Source: Indolivaga macrotermitis
GTDB lineage: Bacteria > Bacteroidota > Bacteroidia > Bacteroidales > Dysgonomonadaceae
Direction: 5' to 3'
NCBI RefSeq assembly: GCF_900128985.1
Contig: NZ_FQUC01000005.1
Coordinates: forward strand, 186,001 to 250,000
DNA: 64,000 nucleotides
Part shown: piece by piece, positions 54,340 to 61,847 of the stretch
Position numbering within the stretch: the stretch's first letter is position 1
Layout: every line of letters starts with the position of its first letter
Position numbers and translations under genes: made by a program
Notes under the pieces: model-generated
The model's database searches: none
Told to the model about the DNA's origin: nothing
The model's input: only the letters and a program-made list of their open reading frames with translations

Positions 54340-56538
54340 ATGAAGAAACTTTTTTTATTAAGCATCTTAGGCTTATTCGGAATTCAGACACAGGCACAAA
54401 AGCAATTACCGACCTATCTGGATGACAATAAACCTCTGGAAATAAGAGTTGAAGATGCATTATCGAGAATGACTCTCGAAGAAAAGATTGCTATGATTCA
54501 TGCTCAGTCAAAGTTCAGCACACCGGGAGTACCCCGGCTGGGTATACCCGAAATATGGATGAGCGATGGGCCTCACGGAGTACGCATGGAAATAGACTGG
54601 GATACATGGAACCATGCCGGATGGACTAACGATTCATGTACGTCATTTCCGGCCTTAACTTGTCTGGCAGCAACATTCAACCCCGACTTGTCTCTTGAAT
54701 ACGGTAACGCCTTAGGTGAAGAATCCCGTTTCAGAAAGAAAGACATTATTTTAGGTCCGGGTGTAAATATCTACCGTACACCGATGAACGGACGTAACTT
54801 CGAATACATGGGCGAAGATCCTTATCTGGCTTCCAAAATGGTTGTTCCTTATATCAAAGGAGTACAACAAAACGGTGTTGCAGCATGTATGAAACACTTT
54901 GCCCTGAATAATCAGGAGCTATGGCGCGGACACATCGATGTCGAAGTCAGTGACAGAGCTTTATACGAAATATATCTGCCCGCTTTCAAAGCCGGGGTTA
55001 CCGAAGGTAAAGTATGGGCTGTTATGGGTTCTTACAACAAGTTCAGAGGTCAATACTGTTCTCACCATGAAGTATTGATCAATAAAATTCTAAAAGGAGA
55101 ATGGGGTTTTGATGGCGTGGTAGTAACCGACTGGGGTAGTGCCCACGATACGAAAGAAGCTGCCCTTTACGGACTGGATATCGAAATGGGTAGCTGGACA
55201 AACGGGCTTACATGGAGTAAGGATCTTGCCTATGATCAATATTTTATGGCCCAGCCTTATCTTGAAATGTTGAAAAAAGGAGAAGTACCGATGTCCACTT
55301 TAGATGAGAAAGTAAAACGGGTACTTCGTCTTAACTTTAGAACCAATATGGACAGACAACGTCCATTCGGAAGCTTTGCAACTCCCGAACATGCGGATGT
55401 AGCCCGCCGCATTGCTGAACAAGGTATCGTACTGATGAAAAATGATAAGGGCTTCTTTCCTATATCAAAAGACAAATACAAGAAAATTGTCGTTATCGGA
55501 GAAAATGCGACTCGTACCCTTACCGTAGGAGGAGGATCATCTGAATTGAAAGTGAAAAAAGAGGTCTCTCCACTTGAAGGTTTAAAACTAAAATACGGAG
55601 CCGATAAAGTATTCTATACCATGGGATACGGTTCGGGACCAACTGTATACGACAAGGCTATACCCTCACCATACAATGCGGATTCTCTAAAACGTGAAGC
55701 CTTAGCGTTAGCTCAGAACGCCGATGTAGTACTATTCTTCGGTGGATTGAATAAGAATTACCAGCAAGACTGCGAGGGTGGAGACCGTACTTCTTTTGAC
55801 CTTCCATTCGGACAAAATGAACTGATCGATGAACTTCTGAAAGTAAACAAAAACACAGGAGTTATACTTATCAGCGGAAATGCAGTATCGATGCCTTGGC
55901 TTGATAAAGTTCCTGCACTTATGCAGTCGTGGTACTTAGGTTCAGAAGCAGGTAATGCTACCGCTAATGTTATTTCCGGTGAAGTGAATCCGTCCGGTAA
56001 ACTTCCTTTCTCTTTCCCTAAAAAGCTGGAAGATAACGGAGCTATGTCATTCGGACAGATATCTTATCCGGGTGACAGCATCAAGCAGATATACAAAGAA
56101 GATATTCTTGTAGGTTACCGCTGGCACGATACCAAGAAGATTCCGGCAATGTTCCCATTTGGATATGGTTTATCATATACCACATTCGAATACGGCAAAG
56201 CTTCAACCGACAAAAAAGAATATGGTAAGAATGAGACTATCAAAGTATCTTTAACCCTTACCAACAAAGGTAAAATAGATGGTGCTGAATCGGTTCAGTT
56301 ATACGTATCTCAGTCAAAACCTACACTCGAGCGTCCTGCAAAGGAGTTAAAAGCTTTCAAGAAAGTATTCCTGAAAGCAGGAGAAGCGCAAACTGTAGTG
56401 TTGGAAGTTCCGGTTCAGAGCTTGGCATTCTTCGATGACAAAGCCCATAACTGGACTGTAGAATCCGACGAGTTCACACTGCATTGTGCAGCATCTTCTG
56501 CCGACGTAAAGAGTTCTGTCTCTATAAATATAAAGTAA
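54340..56538 (+). CDS. GH3 beta-glucosidase
   Basis: A 732-residue family 3 enzyme with a signal peptide (MKKLFLLSILGLFGIQTQAQ). Domain 1 is a TIM barrel with RLGIPEIWMSDGPHGVR, CMKHFALNNQEL (Lys-His pair) and the nucleophile Asp in DGVVVTDWGSAHD (~residue 263). Domain 2 holds the likely acid/base Glu in QQDCEGGDRTSFDLP (~478). A fibronectin III-like C-terminal domain begins around residue 630. GH3 enzymes also include beta-xylosidases and N-acetylglucosaminidases. With GH31, GH2 and GH95 next door, cleavage of cello-type beta-glucosides is the best guess. A perfect terminator follows. Confidence 0.93.
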   Translation: MKKLFLLSILGLFGIQTQAQKQLPTYLDDNKPLEIRVEDALSRMTLEEKIAMIHAQSKFSTPGVPRLGIPEIWMSDGPHGVRMEIDWDTWNHAGWTNDSCTSFPALTCLAATFNPDLSLEYGNALGEESRFRKKDIILGPGVNIYRTPMNGRNFEYMGEDPYLASKMVVPYIKGVQQNGVAACMKHFALNNQELWRGHIDVEVSDRALYEIYLPAFKAGVTEGKVWAVMGSYNKFRGQYCSHHEVLINKILKGEWGFDGVVVTDWGSAHDTKEAALYGLDIEMGSWTNGLTWSKDLAYDQYFMAQPYLEMLKKGEVPMSTLDEKVKRVLRLNFRTNMDRQRPFGSFATPEHADVARRIAEQGIVLMKNDKGFFPISKDKYKKIVVIGENATRTLTVGGGSSELKVKKEVSPLEGLKLKYGADKVFYTMGYGSGPTVYDKAIPSPYNADSLKREALALAQNADVVLFFGGLNKNYQQDCEGGDRTSFDLPFGQNELIDELLKVNKNTGVILISGNAVSMPWLDKVPALMQSWYLGSEAGNATANVISGEVNPSGKLPFSFPKKLEDNGAMSFGQISYPGDSIKQIYKEDILVGYRWHDTKKIPAMFPFGYGLSYTTFEYGKASTDKKEYGKNETIKVSLTLTNKGKIDGAESVQLYVSQSKPTLERPAKELKAFKKVFLKAGEAQTVVLEVPVQSLAFFDDKAHNWTVESDEFTLHCAASSADVKSSVSINIK

Positions 56539-56545
56539 CAAAAGA

Positions 56546-56575
56546 AAAGGGATCCGGCTATGGATCCCTTTTTCC
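56546..56575 (+). terminator. Terminator of the GH95-GH3 unit
   Basis: AAAGGGATCC and GGATCCCTTT form a perfect 10-bp stem with a 6-nt loop and a T tail, just after the GH3 stop. The convergent GT39 gene ends a few nucleotides further. Confidence 0.9.
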
Positions 56576-56582
56576 TTAGTAT

Positions 56583-58214
56583 TTATTTTTTTCGGATTAT
56601 AGCAACTTCTTTTACCAGATCTTTATTGTATTTACGACTGGTCTTCTTTTGCCAGTTATTATCGAAAGTATCAATAACTTCAATGGTAACATTCTTATCA
56701 GAGAATAAACTATCAATAGGCAGTCCGCTGACAAATACAAAAGGCAACTTTGATTGTATATCAATACTATCAGAAATATCCAGCGGTCGAATTATCTGAT
56801 TAGCCTCATACACCAGCTCCATCCTCACATATTCATCCTGATCATGATAAAAGGGCATATTTTGTACAGTTGCAATATCTCTCAGCATTTTTATACTATG
56901 CCTGTCGTCATTTATAAACATACGCCCTATAGGAATCAAGCAGAGTCCTTCCACTACAATCATAGTCAGTATAACGCCGGTAAAAGCCTTGTACACATCT
57001 ACTCTATGTTTATTAAAAACAGCTAAAGCAATGAATACAGCCAACGCTATGCTTAGTACAGATATGGCAATATACATCGGCAGCCCCATCATACTTTCCT
57101 TCATAAACATGATATAAAGAGCAACAGGCAGCGCCAGTAAGATTAGAATGATCAAAGACATATTGAACCGGAAGATATTCTTTTCTTTTCGCGACATTAT
57201 TGCAGTTGCACAATAGTAGATATAAAATGCAATATTAATGGCACCGGGTATCAACATCGGCAAGAGGTAACGGGTCTTTTTCTCCGGAATTACAGATAAT
57301 AAAACAAAGGCCGCAAAAGTCCAAACAATCGAGAAGATATACATCCGGCGGTTTTCGATCTTTCTTTTCCAATAAAACCAGCATAATGAGGTAACCCAGA
57401 ACACAGCCCAGATACCTGCTTCGGCCGGAAATTGCCAGTAATAATACAAAGGGCGTACATTATGCCCCAACCACGACGAAGATTCTTTACTTGCTACAGC
57501 GACCGACAATTCGGGATGAGACAACCGGGCATAGACAGGCCACCATGTAGATATAATTAAACAGACTAATAACATTACCAATATCGGTAAGCCTTTTCCC
57601 TTAGCCGAAGGGCGAAACATGATAATATAACTAATAAGGAAAGGTAATAATAAAGCATAAAACGATACAGGCCCCTTACTAAGAAAAGATAACCCTAGAA
57701 AGATACCCGTCAGAATGAACCACTTCCATTGCCGTCCTTTCTCTTCTAAACCTAATACCAGAAAATAGATTGCACCGAGCATAAAACTATGGCAATAAAT
57801 ATCCCATGTAGCAGTACGCCCCATCAATATTATATTGAAACAAGATACTAATACAAGAGAAGATATTAACCCCAGATTTCGGTTCTTTGTCAACCTAATG
57901 ACCAGAAAGTATAGGAAGAACGCCATTATAGTAGCTGAAATTCCTGCCATATACCTCTGAACTATCAGGTTTCCCGGAATAAGAAGCTCTACACCGGCAG
58001 CTATCCAAGTTGGCAATGGAGGTTTTTCGAGCCGTGGTTCTCCATTCATCGTCGGCATCAGATAATTATCGGTATGAATCATTTCCTGCGCAGTCGCCAG
58101 ATTCCGTGATTCCATAAGATCGGCAGGAATCACCTGATTATTTACAAAGAAAGCGAACAGGCAAACAACCAATAAAATGAAGTAATGAATTAAATAGTTC
58201 CGAGAGTCTGTCAT
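56583..58214 (-). CDS. ArnT-like glycosyltransferase, GT39/GT83 family
   Basis: A 543-residue integral membrane protein with around twelve hydrophobic segments. The first periplasmic loop has ADLMESRNLATAQEMI and GEPRLEKPPLPTWIAAG, in which the acidic residue and the KPPL motif are hallmarks of polyprenyl-phosphate-dependent transferases such as ArnT and protein mannosyltransferases. These enzymes move a sugar from undecaprenyl phosphate to lipid A or another acceptor outside the inner membrane. The C-terminal 100 residues are soluble. The divergent GT2 and LAB_N genes would supply the lipid-linked sugar. Sugar identity unknown. Confidence 0.87.
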   Translation of the reverse strand: MTDSRNYLIHYFILLVVCLFAFFVNNQVIPADLMESRNLATAQEMIHTDNYLMPTMNGEPRLEKPPLPTWIAAGVELLIPGNLIVQRYMAGISATIMAFFLYFLVIRLTKNRNLGLISSLVLVSCFNIILMGRTATWDIYCHSFMLGAIYFLVLGLEEKGRQWKWFILTGIFLGLSFLSKGPVSFYALLLPFLISYIIMFRPSAKGKGLPILVMLLVCLIISTWWPVYARLSHPELSVAVASKESSSWLGHNVRPLYYYWQFPAEAGIWAVFWVTSLCWFYWKRKIENRRMYIFSIVWTFAAFVLLSVIPEKKTRYLLPMLIPGAINIAFYIYYCATAIMSRKEKNIFRFNMSLIILILLALPVALYIMFMKESMMGLPMYIAISVLSIALAVFIALAVFNKHRVDVYKAFTGVILTMIVVEGLCLIPIGRMFINDDRHSIKMLRDIATVQNMPFYHDQDEYVRMELVYEANQIIRPLDISDSIDIQSKLPFVFVSGLPIDSLFSDKNVTIEVIDTFDNNWQKKTSRKYNKDLVKEVAIIRKK

Positions 58215-58239
58215 ATCTTGTTTATTATTTATCCGGAAG

Positions 58240-58247
58240 CAAAGATA
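58240..58247 (-). promoter_or_regulatory. Putative -7 box of the GT39 gene
   Basis: TATCTTTG followed by C on the minus strand matches TAnnTTTG, 26 nt before the start codon. A weaker plus-strand box TACCTTTA lies at 58324-58331 in front of the GT2 gene, so the 150-nt interval may hold a divergent promoter pair. Confidence 0.45.
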
Positions 58248-58364
58248 TATAATTTGAAAATTATGACTATTAATAAAACGCCGTTTAATAAAAAGATCAA
58301 TTCATTATTTTATAAAAAATAGATACCTTTACCATCCCAAAAAGCAATATCGATTAGAACAACT

Positions 58365-59108
58365 ATGAATAGAACCAAAGACTACGAATTTACGATAATA
58401 GTGCCTATCTACAACGAAGAAGATAATATCGGACGGTTAGAAAAGGAATTATCTGTATATTTGAAAAACTCCAGCGTCAAATCATGTATTCTCTTTGTTA
58501 ATGATGGATCAAAAGACAATAGCCAAACTCTGATCGAAACAACTTGTCGGCAAAATAGTTCTTTCTTTTATATTAGCTTTGACCAAAATAGGGGCTTAAG
58601 TGCAGCAATCAAGGCAGGAATCGACACCGCCGAGTCTCAATTTGTTGGATATATAGATGCCGATCTGCAAACAACACCCGAAGATTTTGAGTTGCTTCTA
58701 CCCTATCGCAACCAGTTCGAATTAGTGATGGGGATACGGACCGGACGCAAAGACAGTCTGGGTAAAAAACTTTCGTCTAAAATAGCCAATGGATTCCGCC
58801 GCTGGATGACTAACGATGGTGTTGCAGATACAGGTTGCCCTTTGAAAGTTATCCGCACTGATTATGCCAAGCGTATTCCGTTCTTCACAGGAATGCATCG
58901 TTTCCTTCCTGCTTTAATTCAACTACAGGACGCAAATGTAAAACAGGTTCCAGTCAGGCACTTCGAACGGCTTGCCGGAACATCTAAGTTCAATCTTTGG
59001 AACCGGCTTATAGGCCCTTTCATGGATTGCTTCGCTTATCGATGGATGAAAAAACGATATATCAAATACAATATAGCATCTGACAATATCTCTACACACA
59101 ATATTTAA
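58365..59108 (+). CDS. GT2 glycosyltransferase, polyprenyl-phosphate glycosyltransferase type
   Basis: A 247-residue cytoplasmic enzyme with a GT-A fold. EFTIIVPIYNEEDNIGRLEKEL is the N-terminal signature, VNDGSKDNSQTLIE the nucleotide-binding block, and VGYIDADLQTTPEDFELLL holds the DxD metal motif. ADTGCPLKVIRTDYAKRIPFF and FERLAGTSKFNLWNRLIGP resemble DPM1/ArnC-type enzymes that load a sugar on a polyprenyl phosphate. It lacks C-terminal membrane helices. It is followed after 3 nt by the LAB_N gene and diverges from the GT39 gene. Confidence 0.9.
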   Translation: MNRTKDYEFTIIVPIYNEEDNIGRLEKELSVYLKNSSVKSCILFVNDGSKDNSQTLIETTCRQNSSFFYISFDQNRGLSAAIKAGIDTAESQFVGYIDADLQTTPEDFELLLPYRNQFELVMGIRTGRKDSLGKKLSSKIANGFRRWMTNDGVADTGCPLKVIRTDYAKRIPFFTGMHRFLPALIQLQDANVKQVPVRHFERLAGTSKFNLWNRLIGPFMDCFAYRWMKKRYIKYNIASDNISTHNI

Positions 59109-59111
59109 ATC

Positions 59112-59735
59112 ATGGATAAATCGTGGTATTTCATCATTGGATTTCTCGCACAAGGATTATTTTCAATCAGAGTATTGATCCAATGGGTATTATCTGAAAA
59201 GGCAAAGAAAGTAGTATCCCCTACTATTTATTGGCAAATAAGCTTACTTGCCTCTTTTCTTTTCTCGATCTACGGTTGGCTTAGAGGAGATTTTGCCATC
59301 ATACTCGGACAAATATTCTCATACTATATCTATATATGGAATATAAACAATAAGAACCATTGGAAAGAGATATACCCCATTATACGTTATATTATTCTGG
59401 TGACCCCTATACTAGCAGCAGGCTATGTTTTATACAAAGGTGATAGCAGTATCGACCGCCTTTTCAAAAGCGTTCCTATCCCTTTGCTTATTTTCGGTTC
59501 TCTGGGACAAATCATATTTACATTCCGTTTCATATATCAATGGTGGTATTCTCAGGCAAAAGGAGAATCATCGCTTCCTGTTAATTTCTGGTTGCTGAGC
59601 CTTGTTGGCTCTATTATAACTATAGCATACGGTATCTTCCGTAAAGATCCGGTCTTAATATTAGGACAAAGCGCCGGATTTATAGCTTACAGCCGTAATC
59701 TTTGGTTAGCAACAAAGAGCAGTGATAGCTTATAA
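59112..59735 (+). CDS. Membrane protein with two LAB_N (lipid A biosynthesis N-terminal) domains
   Basis: A 207-residue membrane protein with about six helices, arranged as two copies of the LAB_N domain. The first has FFAQG-like GFLAQGLFSIRVLIQWVLSEKAKKVVSPTIYWQISLLASF, and the second GSLGQIIFTFRFIYQWWYSQAKGESSLPVNFWLLSLVGS. The shared pattern R-x-x-x-QW-x-x-S-E/Q and the trailing PxxFWxxSLxG are clear. LAB_N is found at the N-terminus of some LpxB proteins and in stand-alone proteins next to ArnT-like systems. Function unclear. A role in flipping or holding lipid-linked sugars is a guess. Confidence 0.88.
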   Translation: MDKSWYFIIGFLAQGLFSIRVLIQWVLSEKAKKVVSPTIYWQISLLASFLFSIYGWLRGDFAIILGQIFSYYIYIWNINNKNHWKEIYPIIRYIILVTPILAAGYVLYKGDSSIDRLFKSVPIPLLIFGSLGQIIFTFRFIYQWWYSQAKGESSLPVNFWLLSLVGSIITIAYGIFRKDPVLILGQSAGFIAYSRNLWLATKSSDSL

Positions 59736-59763
59736 AAACAGAGCTGATATTTTCAGCCCTGTT
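59736..59763. terminator. Hairpin between convergent LAB_N and glgB genes
   Basis: ACAGAGCTG and CAGCCCTGT pair with one mismatch around a 6-nt loop. Located directly after the LAB_N stop and 12 nt before the glgB stop, so it may terminate both strands. Confidence 0.6.
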
Positions 59764-59774
59764 CTCTATAAGTT

Positions 59775-61745
59775 TCACTCAGTTTTATGCAGCACAAAAG
59801 CACTTCTGGCCGGGATATACAACCTTAGGATATTTTTTCCTTTTTCAGGTTGGGTTATATAATTATAATCCATTTGGATAAGATCAAATCCATCAAAACG
59901 GGAATCATCACTATTCAAAACTATCCGGTAAGTACCTCTATCTATCTCAAAAGCATAATCTGTATATGATTTAGTAGGGCTAAAATTAAATACAAATATC
60001 AGATTCTTTCGCTTAAATATTAGTATCTGCTCTTTCGTACTTTGAATAATAGCAAAAGGTCTGCTTGAAAAAATCGAGTGCTTTTTTATTACTTTAAGCA
60101 TAGCACTTTCGAATTCAGACAGAAAATGATATCGTAAATTAGTATCTTTTTCCAATCCCCATTGACGACGGGCATATTTGTACGACCAATCATTTCCCTC
60201 TCTTGGAAAATCGATCCACTCCGGATGTCCAAATTCATTACCCATAAAGTTCAGGTATCCATCACCGGCAGTAGAAATAGTCGCTAAGCGTATTATTTTA
60301 TGCAATGCTATCCCTCTGTCAACTTTAGGATTCCGTTTGAACACATTCATATCGGTATACATCAAGCTGTCCAGTAAACGAAAGATAATAGTCTTATCTC
60401 CTACCATTGCCTGATCGTGGCTTTCAACATAGCTTATTGTAGATTCTTCTTTCCGCTTATTCGTCAATTCATAAAACATATCCCCGACGTGCCACTCTTC
60501 GTCGAATTTCGTTTTAAGAAGCTTCACCCAAAAATCGGCTATTCCCATAGCCATACGAAAATCAAAGCCTATACCCATCTTCCTTATCGGAGAAGCTAAT
60601 CCGGGCATACCGCTCACATCTTCTGCAATAGTTATAGCTTCGGGATTCAATTCATGTATCAATTCATTAGCTAACGTAAGATAGGCAATAGCATCTTCAT
60701 CCTGATTTCCATCATAATACATCGAATAATCGACAAAATCCCGACCAATGCCATGATCATAGTACATCATACTGGTAACTCCGTCGAAACGAAACCCATC
60801 GAAACGAAATTCCTCCAGCCAGTATTTACAATTCGATAAAAGAAATGACAGAACTTCATTTTTTCCATAATCAAAACATCTGGAATTCCAAACCGGATGC
60901 ATACCTCTTTCTCCATCATGAAAGTATAAATCAAAAGTTCCATCAAAACGGCTCAACCCGTCTGTTTCATTTCTTACAGCGTGTGAATGCACAATATCCA
61001 ACACCACGCTTATTTTCAGTCGGTGGGCTTCATCTATAAGTTCTTTTAACTCTTCCGGAGTCCCAAATCTTGAACTAGGAGCAAAGAAGTTAGCAACCTG
61101 ATAGCCGAACGATCCGTAATACGGATGTTCCTGTATAGCCATAAGCTGAATGGTGTTGTAACCCATCTTGGCTATATAAGGAAGTACTTTCTCCCGAAAA
61201 TGTATATATGTGGATACCCCTTCTTCTTCGGATGCCATACCAATATGCGCTTCATAAATAAGAGGATTCTCTACCTTCTTAGATCTGGCATGCTTCCATT
61301 CGTAATTGGATGTCCATACCTGTGCCGAGAATATCTTATTTACATCATCCTGTACAACCCTCCGGCAATAAGCCGGGATACGCTCTCCGGCACCATCTTC
61401 CCATTTGATCCACAGTTTATACAACATACCATGCTGTAAAATATCAAGAGGTAGCTCTAACTCCCAATTTCCATTATATGTATAATAAAATGCAAACTCT
61501 TTTTTCTGTTGCCAGTTATTAAAATCACCTATCAGATATATCTCCGTAGCATTCGGTGCCCATTCGCGCAGTACCCATTTATCAGGATAACGGTGCAAAC
61601 CATAAAATAAGTAACCATTAGCTATATCACTCAAGGATGAGCCATTGGCCAGTAATTTTTTCTTTTGTTCGAACTTCTCATGCCTTCTTGTTATGACTGG
61701 TTTATACTTATCCAATCCCTTATCATCATATATTGATTCTATCAT
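59775..61745 (-). CDS. glgB: 1,4-alpha-glucan branching enzyme
   Basis: A 656-residue GH13 enzyme introducing alpha-1,6 branches into glycogen. An N-terminal CBM48-like domain (VLREWAPNATEIYLIGDFNNWQ) precedes the barrel. Catalytic motifs are DIVHSHAV, the nucleophile Asp in FRFDGFRFDGVTSMMYYDHG (~residue 321), the acid Glu in ITIAEDVSGMPGL (~374) and YVESHDQAMVGDKT. The sequence resembles the eukaryotic-type GlgB more than the enterobacterial one. It follows the phosphorylase gene by 102 nt on the same strand. Confidence 0.95.
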   Translation of the reverse strand: MIESIYDDKGLDKYKPVITRRHEKFEQKKKLLANGSSLSDIANGYLFYGLHRYPDKWVLREWAPNATEIYLIGDFNNWQQKKEFAFYYTYNGNWELELPLDILQHGMLYKLWIKWEDGAGERIPAYCRRVVQDDVNKIFSAQVWTSNYEWKHARSKKVENPLIYEAHIGMASEEEGVSTYIHFREKVLPYIAKMGYNTIQLMAIQEHPYYGSFGYQVANFFAPSSRFGTPEELKELIDEAHRLKISVVLDIVHSHAVRNETDGLSRFDGTFDLYFHDGERGMHPVWNSRCFDYGKNEVLSFLLSNCKYWLEEFRFDGFRFDGVTSMMYYDHGIGRDFVDYSMYYDGNQDEDAIAYLTLANELIHELNPEAITIAEDVSGMPGLASPIRKMGIGFDFRMAMGIADFWVKLLKTKFDEEWHVGDMFYELTNKRKEESTISYVESHDQAMVGDKTIIFRLLDSLMYTDMNVFKRNPKVDRGIALHKIIRLATISTAGDGYLNFMGNEFGHPEWIDFPREGNDWSYKYARRQWGLEKDTNLRYHFLSEFESAMLKVIKKHSIFSSRPFAIIQSTKEQILIFKRKNLIFVFNFSPTKSYTDYAFEIDRGTYRIVLNSDDSRFDGFDLIQMDYNYITQPEKGKNILRLYIPARSAFVLHKTE

Positions 61746-61776
61746 GCTTGTTAAGGTAAAAATTATTCAGAAATGC

Positions 61777-61815
61777 AATATGGCTATATTTGAATAAATT
61801 CAAAATAGCCATATT
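61777..61815 (-). promoter_or_regulatory. Hairpin between glgP and glgB
   Basis: An interrupted inverted repeat: AATATGGCTAT...ATAGCCATATT plus an inner TTTGAAT/ATTCAAA part, with a small A-rich loop. There is no long T tail on the minus strand. It may act as a partial terminator or a stability element setting glgP and glgB levels. Confidence 0.45.
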
Positions 61816-61847
61816 ATTAATTTATCAGGATAAGCTATTAGCTCCTG

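Noticed and set aside
47361-56538. SusC/SusD pair expected beside an HTCS and glycosidases
   Set aside because: All genes between 41.7 and 56.5 kb were assigned. None has TonB-dependent receptor or SusD-like tetratricopeptide features.
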